Origin: Elymus sibiricus
Taxonomy: Eukaryota; Streptophyta; Magnoliopsida; Poales; Poaceae
Direction of reading: 5' to 3'
Assembly: GCA_039707655.1 (NCBI GenBank)
Contig: CM077668.1
Location: forward strand, 402,920,130-402,984,129
Length of the DNA stretch: 64,000 nt
Positions 12,091 to 22,435 of the stretch are shown piece after piece; the stretch's first letter is position 1, and each line of letters opens with the position of its first letter. A program made the translations under genes and the position numbers. A model generated the notes under the pieces. The model saw only the letters and a list, made by a program, of their open reading frames with translations. It searched no databases and was not told the origin of the DNA.

Positions 12091-12315
12091 TGCACCGGAC
12101 GAAACCGCGAACCCTTCGAAGATCAGGTCGCCCGGGATATCGGCGACGTAATCCAAGCTTCCAAACCTGATTCGACGACCAGGGGCGAAGCTGTCGACCT
12201 GGTCTAGATGACCGGTCGAGTTGGCACACAAGATGAAGCCACCAAACGCGAAGAGCTAGCCGGGGACGAAGGTCTCCCCGGAGACGGTGCCGTTGTTGAC
12301 AACAAGGCGAGCCAT
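12091..12315 (-). pseudogene. TE1 gag, N-terminal segment
   Basis: The frame starts at an ATG (12313-12315) encoding MARLVVNNGTVSGETFVPG, then meets TAG at 12256-12258, and continues as LFAFGG to the TE2 insertion point. The homologue in TE12 (59113 leftward) reads MARLVIDNGVVSGETFVPGQ with a glutamine codon at the stop position, so the TAG is a nonsense change. The first methionine and the leader fit an ATG about 48 bases from the LTR. Confidence 0.7.
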
Positions 12316-12362
12316 CGATCCTCTCAGCGACCACACAGCGGAACTCTCAATGAAAGCACCAA

Positions 12363-12845
12363 TGTCGGTGTCAAAACCGGCAGATCTTGGGTAGGGGGTC
12401 CCGAGCTGGGAGTCTAGGATCAATGGGTAATAGGAGACAAGGGACACGGTATTTACCCAGGTTCGGGCCCTCTTAATGGAGGTAAAACCCTACGTCCTGC
12501 TTGATTATATTCGATGTAGACGATGATTACAAGAGTTGATCTACCTCGAGATCGTGTAGCTAAACCCTAAAGAGGTATGCCTATTGTTGTTCTGTTGTTC
12601 TCTACGGGCTAAACCCTGCAGTTTATATACACACCGGGGGGCCTAGGGTTACACAAAGTCGGTTACAGAGAATGGAATAACTACGCCTGGACACCTAGAC
12701 TTGCCTTGGAGCACACATCAGGATGGTAAAGACTCCTATCCGGATACGGGGGCAACCTTTTGCTTTGTTCTCAATGCGGCCCATCAGTCCGGCCCATGAC
12801 GATCAGGCCGGACACCCGAGGACCCCTTAGTCCAGGACTCCCTCA
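12363..12845 (-). repeat. 5' LTR of TE1
   Basis: On the plus strand it starts TGTCGGTGTCAAAACCGG and ends CCAGGACTCCCTCA; in element sense TGAGGGAGTCC...CCGACA. It is homologous to the LTRs at 58045-58494 and 59161-59632. The bases next to it on the minus strand, TTGGTGCTTTCATTGAG, are the expected primer-site position, but I cannot assign a tRNA. The family resembles Fatima. Confidence 0.8.
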
Positions 12846-13272
12846 CCAGCCGCCCATTGGCCCCAGATGTCATGCACCAAAGGCACCTTCCTATAAGGCA
12901 CTGAAGCTCAGTCCATTACGTTGAGTAGAGTAGAGGGAGTGGCTCGTCAATGCGTGCATGAACGTTGACTCACTTACTGGTGGGTTTCATGCCTGCGATC
13001 TCTCTCTCCTCTCCATCAACCTTTAGACGCACGGGCACACACGAAGAGCGGCGCGAGCTTGCCATGGTGTTATTATTACTAAAAAAATGTTTGGAAAATA
13101 GATGAATCGCCTAGAACAAGAGACGTTGTGGCTGGTCGAGATGGAGCTAACCACACCTATCCTCCATGCCATGTTAGCATGATGAAGTTGTGTGGCTAGT
13201 GGGGTGTTTTCGACCGACTGGCTGGGTACCGAGTTGGAACCATAGGTAGTACATCTGATATAGTATATTTTT
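12846..13272. other. Intergenic, nothing recognised
   Basis: This is unique-looking sequence right of TE1. No ORF, repeat or RNA gene is supported here. Confidence 0.5.
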
Positions 13273-13273
13273 A

Positions 13274-13416
13274 CACGCACATTTTCCCTCCGTGCCGAGA
13301 TGTGGCACACCCTACCGCGCGGTTTCTGGGTCCTCCCGGGTGGTGCACGCATATTTTCTTCCTTGCCAAGACGTGGGACGCCCTACCGCACGTTTTCTGG
13401 GTCCTCCTCGGTGGTA
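13274..13416. repeat. Imperfect tandem repeat, about 70 bp unit
   Basis: Two head-to-tail units share GCACATTTTC-type starts, a CCTACCGC core and TTTCTGGGTCCTCC. A weaker echo occurs at 14740-14765 (TCTACCGCGCGGATCCTCC), upstream of the B3-like genes. Confidence 0.6.
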
Positions 13417-13424
13417 GCGCCAAA

Positions 13425-13490
13425 GCAAGTAAATGAGTCGTCAAATCACAAAAGCCAACCTTTCCCCCCGAGTACATCGGTGAAGCACGG
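13425..13490 (+). promoter_or_regulatory. Partial third copy of the B3-gene upstream segment
   Basis: AATGAGTCGTCAAATCACAA here parallels AATGAGCCGTCAAATCACAA at 14910 and 18590, followed by a similar CCAACCTTTCC stretch. It suggests a further, lost member of the local duplication. Function is inferred only from conservation and position. Confidence 0.45.
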
Positions 13491-13607
13491 TAGCTAGCTA
13501 GTTGGGCTAGTGCGACCGATTAGCTAGGCCGTCGCCACATTTTTTTTTCACCCCTTATTTTCTCTCCTTGCCGGTATGTAAATTTAAATATCCACCGCTG
13601 CGTTGCT

Positions 13608-14045
13608 TTGGTCTTTGGGTGCGGCAAGGATCGCCTCAACCACTTGCTGGACCAAGTTACCACGCACGTGTTGCGGCTGCGCGATGCCTACCATCGTGCC
13701 AGTGCGACCATGCCGGCCGTCGGGCTAAACCCGTTCGACCACCCCATCGACTTCAACGAGCTACGGCTTCTGGACCTGGTCTCCTTCTTCACCTATATCT
13801 CCAAGGAGCTGAGCCGTCTCTGCGTGGTGGTGGGGCCGGAGCTGGACAAGGAGGGGGTGCGGGCGGCTGTCGCCGTTGCCGGGCAAATCCTCTCCGGGCT
13901 TCGTCACCGGAATCCATTCGTACCATTGGACGCCATCTTTGACGAGCTGGCTCCCGTCGACCGGGAGCGGGCTCTGTAGGCGGTGGCACCCTACATCACC
14001 ACCGTCGTGCGCCTGGAGAAGCAGAGGGACTTCAGTGGTGTTTAG
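13608..14045 (+). pseudogene. Unidentified gene fragment
   Basis: A GC-rich frame encodes 123 residues from ATG 13608 (MVFGCGKDRLNHLLDQV) to TAG 13977-13979, then continues open for another 21 codons to TAG at 14043. Its codon use is coding-like, and it is helical with hydrophobic spacing (LRLLDLVSFFTYISKELSRL). The local context CTG TAG GCG would be a Gln codon with one C-to-T change. I do not recognise the family. The upstream part is lost or lies in an exon I cannot find, so this is likely a truncated relic. Confidence 0.4.
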
Positions 14046-14817
14046 GCATCCTTTGCATGGGCATTTCTCGGTGCAACATCACCGTTGGATCAAACTCAGA
14101 CGGTGCAGATCAGTCACCGTAGCACAAAGCACTATATAGATTCGTGCTTCATATGGTTCCTGTTCGGTGGAGTACTGTAGCACCGTACTCTCCGTGTACT
14201 GTAGACCTATTACTGTTAACATTGATCTCACCGTTTCATTCTCGACCGGACAGTCAAAAAGGGGGCATGTTACACTACTGTTCATAGTTGACATGCGCAC
14301 ATGTCAACGGATGTCAATCCTCCGGAGACACCCTTCCGAACCGGCTGCTGCCTCCATCCCTTGATTCTACTTCTACCACAGGACGCATGTACGCCGAGGT
14401 AGCATGGGATGGGAGGCACGTACACGCATGGACCCACCCAGGACCGTATTCACGAATAGTAGCCGCTACGTAAACCAAAAATCTATTGAAACACTCGCAA
14501 CAATATCCTTCAACACAGATTTATTTATAATCAGTTATAGTACTAGACATCATTTTTTATCGTCATATCTTACCACACTAGCAGCAAGATTATAGTCATA
14601 CTGACGTATATGAATCATTGCACATGCCTAGTAGTAGGAGTACTAGTAGTGTAAGATCAAGTGGCTGCCGTGTTTCGCACTCCTCCGTCGTAAGAGTGGA
14701 AACGCTTCCTGTAATCATTTTTTTTAAGAAACAGTGGACACGCTCTACCGCGCGGATCCTCCTCAACGGTCGTCGGGAACCTTGCTACTCACTTTCGCCG
14801 CCGTGTGCGACAGCCAG
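14046..14817. other. Intergenic, nothing recognised
   Basis: AT/GC-mixed sequence with no supported ORF. A short run CACCGTTGGAT-type near 14085 resembles sequence common in grass repeats, but no element ends are visible. Confidence 0.45.
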
Positions 14818-14990
14818 CATCGGGGTCCGCTTGCCATGCCCCAAATTACTCTGTACTTGAGTGCACAACTGCACGGTAGACTACCCCGGTCGAAGCGCCG
14901 CAGTAATGCCCAATGAGCCGTCAAATCACAAAACCCGACCCTTGCAGCAGTAAGTTGGACGGACGAAGCAACCATCATTTCACTCTTCTA
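14818..14990 (+). promoter_or_regulatory. Duplicated upstream segment, copy 1
   Basis: About 170 bases here are closely matched at 18497-18670 by the segment before the second B3-like gene. Shared blocks include GAGTGCACAACTGCACGG, CGCAGTAATGCCCAATGAGC, CGTCAAATCACAAAACCC and AGCTGGACGGACGAAG-type sequence. Each copy ends shortly before a CT-rich leader, so a promoter or 5' UTR role is likely but inferred. Confidence 0.6.
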
Positions 14991-15245
14991 CCTCATCTTC
15001 CTCTCTTGAAGAAAACACCAACTCGCTTCTCCCTCATCTTGTTCCTCATCTCTTCAAGAAAACCCCAACGCGCTTCTGCCATTGTTCTTCTCTCCCAAAG
15101 AAGGAAAGGTGAATGCATCAATGGTGTTGCTTCTGGCCAAAGCCCGGTCTTGCAACCCCGCGACCGATCCTAACTCCCTCTCTGTTCTTCTTTTGGGTTT
15201 GTGATTATGGTTTCTTTTCTTTTATTTCTATTTGACAGTTTCTTG

Positions 15246-16353
15246 ATGGACCCTGGAGCACCAGCCGAAGTGATGTCTATGGCCCTGGCCAAAACCATCG
15301 AGGCTCAGGGTACGAAGAAGTGCAAGCACCCCGCCGAGACTACCGCATACAAGCTGAAGGCCATCGCCCTGTCCAAGCCCCCCTCTCCGGGATCACTCGT
15401 TAAGCCAGTCCAGGTAATATCTCTTCTTGACGATCTTTTTGGTGATCTTGATCGTGTTTTTTCATCTAAGTTGCAGAGTGCTTGCTAATATACGATGTTT
15501 GTGTAATGTACACGCAGTACTAGTAGTAGTAGTATAACTTTCTGGGTGATCTTGCATGTGATCTTTGTGTGCCAAATGACGGTTCTAAATGGCTCTTTTG
15601 ACCAAAACATGCGAGAGGTTGACATACATATGATTTTTGCACATAACACTGATTTCTTATAGATTACTTTCAACTACTTTATGAACATCAATGCTAGCTG
15701 TAGGAAATGCAAGATTTTAGCTCTCATGCCTTGGAAGAGAGTATAGTAGCCTCAGTAACTTGTGTTATAGATATTGCAAGTAATCCCTCTGTTGACAAAT
15801 ATAAGATGTTCTAAATTTTTTGTGTATCTCATGTAGACATGTTCTAGTGTCTTTGTTCACTCATTTCTGTGCTTGTATGTAGTCTTATATGGACTAAAAT
15901 ATCGAAAATCATCTTATATTTCTGAACGGAGGTAGTAATAAAATATTTGGTTTCTGTTTGAATTAGAACCAGGTCCACGGTGGATACGAAATTCTCAAAG
16001 TCATGCCGTGTGAACTGGAAGACCTGAGGATGTGTTCTACTACTAAACTATCCAGCTGCTGTGTCCTTGTCGCCACGTGTCATGAGCAAGTGTTTTCCTA
16101 TAGCATTGTTGTCAGGCGTGTTCTCGAGGGTGTACTTAACCACAACAATTTCCTAGCTGTGCCTTCGATTACGAAGGGTGTGGTTCTTGTAAAGCTTCCC
16201 GACAAATCTGATGCGGACTATCTTCATCGGCATGTTTATGAGTGGAAAGACCACTCTGTTAGGTTCTCCAAGGTTGACAAGATGGCGAAGGTGCCGATAG
16301 ACATCACTCACGAAGTCCATGGCATAGTCAGTTATGTGGGGCACATCCCGTAG
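15246..16353 (+). CDS. Two-exon hypothetical protein at the 5' end of the first B3-like locus
   Basis: Exon 1 runs from ATG 15246 (MDPGAPAEVMSMALAKTIEA) to CAG 15413, with donor GTAATA. Exon 2 starts after CAG at 15973 (VHGGYEILKVMPCELED) and reaches TAG 16351-16353, giving about 183 residues. A leader intron probably precedes the ATG: donor near 15109, acceptor TTTGACAG before 15236. The last codons overlap a good alternative donor (CCC/GTAGGT), so exon 2 may instead splice onward into the B3-like part. The intron holds a MITE. I do not recognise the protein; no known domain is evident. Confidence 0.45.
15783..15935. mobile_element. Stowaway-like MITE
   Basis: Terminal inverted repeats pair TCCCTCTGTTGACAAATATA with CTACCTCCGTTCAGAAATAT, each followed by AGATG, and the element is flanked by TA (15781-15782 and 15936-15937). 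It is about 150 bases long and has no coding capacity. It lies in the first coding intron of the neighbouring locus. These traits fit the Stowaway (Tc1/mariner) class common in grasses. Confidence 0.72.
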
Positions 16354-16865
16354 GTCGGTGGCAAGAAATAGTGTGCAGAGTTTCATTAGTGCAACTTTGC
16401 TTGTCTGTAGTAAGTAATATTGTTCAGTACTTGGTTTGTGTGTGTGAACCCTGTATGGTTTAGTACTGCCGCTTTTGTTGTGTGGTGAATCCTGAGAACA
16501 GTCTAATAGTCTATGTTAATGTTTGTCTACTCCAGTCCGTATATTTTGAAGTATCCAGCTCATCTTTTTTGTGAGGACGATTTATCAATTATGGTTACAG
16601 TCCAATATATGTATGCATTGCAGGGTTTATCGCATCCACCAGGATTTCCAGTCCCAAGGATGTTCGGTCCATACGAGTTGTCATGACCTTTGGACTATCC
16701 TGCTTGTGGGAGTAAGTGCGGGCCCTGCATGCCACCCGTAATTGGATGCTCAACCTTCAATTTAGAACTTGAACATAGTGATATCCTGGTAAGGATTCAC
16801 TCGTGTCACATCAAGTAAATCTTATTGATTTACTTTCATGTTTTCTTACTTTTGCTGCAATTTTA

Positions 16866-17959
16866 CGATGAAGGTTTTGCCATGTGACATTCGTTATAGA
16901 ATAAACCATTTGGTTTGCTCTATGATGGTTATTTTAGCAGGTTTCACTTCTTATGACGTGTCAGTAATGAAGGCACTGTCCATCACTTATATTACTGGAC
17001 ACAATTGGATCAGTCTGTTGTCTGAGTACAATCTGAAGCCCTATGATCAACTGCAGTTTGTTTAACAAACACGCCACAGTTAGTCCTTCTCGCGTTTAAA
17101 AGAAGTGAAGAAAAAGACTGGATCCAGGTCACGGAGCCTAGCGAAGTTACAAAGCTGAAGTATGAAATCATAGCCGACCAGAGACGATCGCTGTTGTCTC
17201 GCACATCACCTGCAGCATCGGATCGAGCACCGGCACCTGCTCCGACGGCACTGGCTCTAGCACTGACAGCGGCAGCAGCTCAGTCTGATCCACCAGAGGA
17301 TTGGGCACCGACCGCGTCAGCGGATTAGGCTGATCTACCGGAAGATCGGGCACCGACACCGACACCAGCTCCACAAGGAGCACCATCTCCGGCAGCAACA
17401 GCGGCACTACCAGTCGCACTGCCACGGGCACCAGCAACGGCTCTGGCACATGCACCAACACTTGAACTTGCACTTGCATAAGCTCCGGCCCGTGCAGCGG
17501 CAACGAAACCAGCACTTGCACCGGCAACAGACTGGGCTGCAGTTCGCACTGCATATACCAATGTCCTTACAAAAACCGACATCTCCACCTTCTTGGTAAG
17601 CATTGGTAGCCCAATTGCTTCGTTCTTTTTTTGTTTCCATGTTGTTTCACATGATTCGCTGTGTTGATCTAACTATTTGTGTATGTCTTCTTGTTTGCAA
17701 ACAGAGAATTCCTAGAGCAACGAGGGAGTCATTCAATAATCCGGGCGATCGTGGCCAAGTTTCTCTTACCATGCACAGCCTTGGTGTGAATGAACCTGCT
17801 CAATATACCGTAAGTACTAAGGATGGTCGCATGATGATTGATGCTAAAGGATGGTCAAGGTTCCAAACTCTATCAAATCTTGCGGTTGGGGATGATGTCA
17901 AAATCGAACTTTCTCAGCAAGGAGAGCTGGTCCTAATCAACTTTGAAATTCTTCAATAG
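16866..17959 (+). pseudogene. B3-like DNA-binding domain gene 1, disrupted
   Basis: The first half (16866-17065) encodes a B3-like segment with LPCDIRYRI and GHNWISLLSEYNLKPYDQLQ, where a G-x-x-W motif and a hydrophobic strand are typical of B3 folds. A frameshift near 17058-17065 is needed to continue as NTPQLVLLAFKRSEEKDW. An Ala/Pro-rich linker follows with in-frame TAG 17326-17328 and TAA 17479-17481. The second B3-like half begins NVLTKTDISTFL, is spliced from 17595 (GTAAGC) to AGAATTCCT after 17704, and runs to TAG 17957-17959 (DAKGWSRFQTLSNLAVGDDV). The B3 family binds DNA; this copy cannot make a full protein. The family call rests on pattern, not a search. Confidence 0.55.
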
Positions 17960-18496
17960 CAGCACGCAACTGCCAAACTGATCTATCCTCCGAGAGCTTT
18001 TGATGTAATAATATGGCATGGTGAAACAAGTGTCCTGTGTGTATAAGTAGTACTACAGTATTATTTATCACGTAGGATATCGTGAAAGAATTGCAACTCT
18101 GATTGCTGGTTAGGAACTGCCGTTCGATTTCATTCTAACAGCTGTCGTGCTTTATTTAATTTTTTGTATTCGCCTTGCGACAGCATCTAAAACCAGCTTC
18201 GTACCGATCGCTTGCAATATTTATCGGATGAAATGCGCTGAGTTAGAAGACATGGGCCCCCAAACATGCAGGCCCAGCGGCCTGTGGACCAAAGCCCAGA
18301 CCCGTCAGGCCTATCTGATTATTTTATTCTCATCTGAACCCCATATTATGTTATATATATTCCCCTTGATTTTTCTTATGTATAAAGTTGTGAAAAGATT
18401 TTTATATTTCTTTATCGAGGGAGTATCTCTCTATCAAAAATATATTTACGTGTAACTAGTTACTCTTGCCTTTCTACTTCCTTTCGCTGATATGCG
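17960..18496. other. 3' flank of B3-like gene 1
   Basis: It is probably 3' untranslated and intergenic sequence. Nothing else is supported. Confidence 0.45.
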
Positions 18497-18670
18497 GGGC
18501 ATCCGCAACGGGTTCCACGTGCCATGCACCAAATTAGAGTGCACAACTGCACGGTAGACTCACCCCGGTCGTAGTGCCGCAGTAATGCCCAATGAGCCGT
18601 CAAATCACAAAACCCCCACCTTTCCAGCAGTAGTAGTAAGCTGGACGGACGAAGAAGCAATATTTCACTG
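18497..18670 (+). promoter_or_regulatory. Duplicated upstream segment, copy 2
   Basis: It matches 14818-14990 over about 170 bases with small indels. It lies about 75 bases before the ATG of the second B3-like gene. A shared regulatory or leader function is inferred. Confidence 0.6.
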
Positions 18671-18743
18671 GGCCTGAATCCCCTTCTCCCTCGTCTGCTT
18701 GTTCAGAGAAAACCACCTCTCGGCGATTGCTTAGGGTTTTCTC

Positions 18744-20161
18744 ATGGAGGACCAGGTACGAATTCTTCATCCATCCCCGATAAATCCTAGTCCCTTGGTC
18801 GCCGGTAATGCTAGGATGGCAGCCGCCGCCGTTGATGCATTTTTCTTCCTACTAAATGTAGTGTGTTTCATTTCCACTGCCCAAAGTGCAAGGACCCTAC
18901 TGGTTTCTGCGCCCTTGGCGAGACGCCACACATGTTCCTTCTCATCCTAACGCAGGATTTTAAAACGCGCACAGTATGTTCCTAGAATCCTCTTTTCTAT
19001 CCGGGAGGGTTGGGGTTTTTGAACATGCTGTCGACTAATTTGGAAATTTGGATTGCTATATATTTGGATAAAAGGTACTAGTACCATGGTCAACACTGAC
19101 GTGAAAGAGGAAATTATTTCTTGATTTGGATAGCGAATAAACTATGTTTGCATATTATTTTTCCTCCAGTGCATCCCTTGCTTTGCCAGAACACATGTAC
19201 TCAAGATGGTGGGCCTTGCCATAACTCAATACACCATTTTAATGGTCACACTGAAGACATGCCATGGATAAGTTCCTAGTTGGGTTCATGAACCAAGAAG
19301 ATCGCTGCTTTTTTTATGGCCGAACTTGGATAAACTTTCTCAAGTGTTACGGACTGAAAGTTGGCACACGAATGTTGATGGAAATAGCAGAACCTGGTCT
19401 CATCTTCACTATGACCTTCCACCCCGACGTTGTTCCAGTAGTTCATCCATGTTAGTTTTGTATCTGGTTCTTGCATGTTGCCTCGATTACTTCTTAATCC
19501 ACCTATTCTGTCTAACTAATCAAAATTTGACTTTAGAAGTAGCAACAATTTGTGATTCCTTCTCTCACGAAGATGCTACATCTAACTAATATTTCTTATA
19601 ATTGGTGGCACGTGTAGGTTATTACAAAGTTCAGGACACTACTCGTTTGTTATTTGACAAGAACTCGGCTGTCTCTGATGGCACTGAAGTTGACTGGGAC
19701 GGCATCCACCAGTTCCTACACTTTATGGCACTGAAGTTATCCTTGTGGGGCGTTTCAAGGTCGAAGGCCACGTGGCATATGTGCGCCACTGGTGCACATG
19801 TTGAACAGGTCCAACTGTGTCAAAAAACTTATGGTACGAGCTGTTTTCTGTTATATATGTTGTTCATAAACTCTTGCTTATACACAGTTTTACAGCTGTG
19901 ATCTTCTTGAAACAGAAACTGCCCAGTTTTATTGTTCCTATACAGATGCCTGACCATGGTCGGGTCAGACTTGCGCTTGGTCACAACATGATGTTTATGT
20001 CTACCTACTCCATTTCCCTTAGAGGTGAAAAGATACTTATTCATGGGTGGTCTCAAATCATGAAGGTCCGTCGATCTTGGGGAATAGGACAAAAGGTTAT
20101 GTTCATGCTTTTCCATGGCTCTGAAGCGAATATCCTATTTATTGACCACATTGCGAGATGA
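18744..20161 (+). pseudogene. B3-like DNA-binding domain gene 2, frameshifted
   Basis: Exon 1 may be MEDQ (18744-18755, donor CAG/GTACGA). A second exon, about 18862-18973, encodes FHFHCPKCKDPTGFCALGE, then HMFLLILTQDFKTRT. Exon 3 starts at 19170 (CIPCFARTHVLKMVG), meets TAA 19269-19271, and resumes one frame away as DKFLVGFMNQEDRCFF with GRTWINFLKCYGLKVGT, a clear B3-like end, up to 19450. Exons 4 (19618-19808) and 5 (19946-20161) follow with canonical splice sites; exon 5 has LIHGWSQIMKVRRSWGIGQK. The last three exons from ATG 19264 stay open for about 197 residues, so a short product is possible. The phase from exon 1 to exon 2 does not fit, so the 5' model is weak. Confidence 0.55.
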
Positions 20162-20484
20162 AGCCGCTTTCAGAAAGTTGTGGATGCGCGGTGTGGCGCC
20201 TGGGCCTTGTCCTGGGGCTTGGTGGCCTCACCCTTGGTTAACTGTAGGCAAAGTAGCACTGTTTGAGGCAAGCTTTGTACAGTTAAGCCTGTATAAGTAC
20301 TCATACTGCTTTCAGCTATGGTTGTTAAGTGCTCCTGGTGCTTTCAGTTAAGGTTGTTTAAGTAGTCCTGCTACTTTTATAGTCTGTCGTGTTTCTTCAG
20401 TCTCGTCTTCCTCCAGCCGCCAAACTCATACTGCTTTGAGCTATGGATGTTAAATAGCAAACGGGCTGACTTGTGGGCCTATTA
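20162..20484. other. 3' flank of B3-like gene 2
   Basis: A short unit, CTCATACTGCTTT then GAGCTATGG or CAGCTATGG, occurs at 20298 and 20423. No coding region is supported. Confidence 0.5.
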
Positions 20485-22240
20485 GTCAACAAACGATTCT
20501 AGAAGAAGTGACCGTTGGATGTCAATCCAACGGCCGTCGTGCTTCTTCAATGTCTGATCTTCTTGCTCCAGCCGCCAGAGCCAGCGCCGGCGAGACCGCC
20601 TGCTCCCGCCCCCCGTGGCCAGCTGTGCTGCCGCGTAGGCCTCACCGCCCCTCCTACTCCCACCGCTGGCCAGGCCATCCCTCTACTCACCCACATCCCT
20701 CCACTGATGTGGCTTCGCCGCCTCCGGGTCATTCCCTTCCTGGGTCTCGCCGTCGTGCACCACGTTGGTGTTCTCGGCGCGGCGTGGTCAACGTTATCAA
20801 CAAATGACAATATCGGAAGAGGGATGTACGTGGAGAGGCTGACAGTAGGGACCCACATGGTTCATGGCCACACGCAAGCAATTGTGCCTCCTTATTATGC
20901 GAAAAAAAGTAATCCTCCCCCTGACAGTTGGGACCCACCAGCTATATCTTCGCACGGAAGGAATTGCCTCCTTATTAAGCGAAAAATAACGATTGCTGCC
21001 CATGACAACTGGGGCCGAAAATATTTGGAGGCTGACTTGTGGCCTACTAACTTGATGCGTACGCGGGGCTTTGTCAACTTATAGTCAACAAGCGATTCTA
21101 TCATCCAACGGTTGTGCTGCTTCTTCAACCTCTGATTTTCTTGCTCCAGCCGCCCAAACCAGCGCTGGCGGGACCACGTGCTCCTGCCTCCCGTGGCCGG
21201 CTATGCTCCTACGCTGGCTTCACCGCCCCCTCCTACTCCCACCGCTGGCCAGGCCATCCCTCTACTCACCCACAACCCTCTACTGTTGTAGCTTCGCCGC
21301 CTCCGGGTCATTCCCTTCCTGGGTCTGGTCGTTGTGCACCGCGTTGGTGTTCTCGGCGCGGCATCGTCAACATTGTCAACAAAGGACAATATCGGAAGAG
21401 GGGTGTACGTGGAGAGGCTGACAGTAGGGACCCACATGGTTCATGGACGCACGCAAGCAATTTCCTCCTTATTAGGCGAAAAAAAGGAATCCTGCCCCTG
21501 ACAGCGGGTACCCATCAGCTATATCTTCGCACGGAAGGAATTGCCTCCTTATTAAGCGAAAAATAACGATTGCTGCCCATGACAATTGGGGCCGACCGTA
21601 TTTGAAGGATGACTTGTGGCCCTACTGATTTGACGCGTACGCAGGGCCTTGTCAACTTAGTCAACAAACGATTCTATCAGCAGTGACCGTTGGATGATAA
21701 TCCAACGGTCGTTCTGCTTCTTCAACCTGTCATTTTCTTGCTCCAGCTGCCCAAACCAGCACCTGCCTCCCATGGCCAGCTGTGCTGCCGCGCAGGCCTC
21801 ACCGCCCCTCCTACTCCCACCGCTAGCCAGGCCATCCCTCTACTCACACACACCCACTGTTATTCTGCGGCGACGGCAGCCTCACACCGCAGCCGAACCA
21901 GCCAACCCTCATACTCCCCTCCGTGTCTTCCCCGGTTCCGCGTCGTTCCCTTCCTGGGCCTCGCCGTCGTCCACCGCCTGGGTGTTGTCCACGAGTCAAC
22001 GTGGTCAATGAAAGACAGCCATCGAAAGAGGACTGTACGTAGTCAGGCTGACAGCTGGACCCACAAGCTACATCTTCGCACGCAAGGAAGTGCCTCGTTA
22101 TTACGCGCAAAAAAATGAATCCCCCCTAACAGCTCGGACCCACCATCTATATTTCGCACGCAAGGAAGTGCCTCCTTATCCTCCCTGACAGCTGGGACCC
22201 ACCCGGTTGAAGCATACGTAGCGTTGTCATTCTGGTCGCA
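20485..22240 (+). repeat. Tandem array of a roughly 590 bp unit, three copies
   Basis: Units begin with GTCAACAAACGATTCTA or a variant at 20485, 21084 and 21660, so the periods are 599 and 576 bases. Each unit carries ATCCAACGG, a C-rich block with CCACCGCTGGCCAGGCC, then GGACAATATCGG-type sequence, GGGACCCAC, and a CTTCGCACG(G/C)AAGGAA block that is itself repeated. ORFs inside are not conserved between copies. The element class is unknown. Confidence 0.65.
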
Positions 22241-22435
22241 AACGTGTACGTACATACTGGTCCATCGGTTTGTCCGCCACGATCAACCGTGGCCGAGTAA
22301 GGAGCGGTAGCAGTGTTTAAAAAAAAGATGAGCAGTAGCAGTTCAGGCAGTCCCGCCTAAATCGTGTACACATACGTACAGCCACGCTGCAAAAAGGCGG
22401 CCACATACGTACATAAGGGCGTGGTCTCGAACGCG

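Larger units (their letters stand above)
1..12845 (-). mobile_element. TE1: Tat-lineage Ty3/gypsy retrotransposon, Fatima-like, partial and interrupted
   Basis: The sense genes lie on the minus strand: 5' LTR at 12363-12845, then gag (12315 leftward, resuming at 5338) and a protease domain ending at 2158. An antisense gene runs on the plus strand at the left edge. No reverse transcriptase, RNase H or integrase is seen between the protease end and the antisense gene, so the copy is a non-autonomous or deleted form. The 3' LTR would lie left of the window. TE2 (5339-12090) is inserted in gag. An antisense gene between the sense pol end and the 3' LTR is a known trait of several Tat-lineage elements. 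The family name rests on the LTR sequence from memory. Confidence 0.8.

Noticed and set aside
17168..17603. Ala- and Val-rich minus-strand frames
   Set aside because: They are the complement of the Ala/Pro-rich linker of B3-like gene 1; the plus strand has the splice sites and domain matches.
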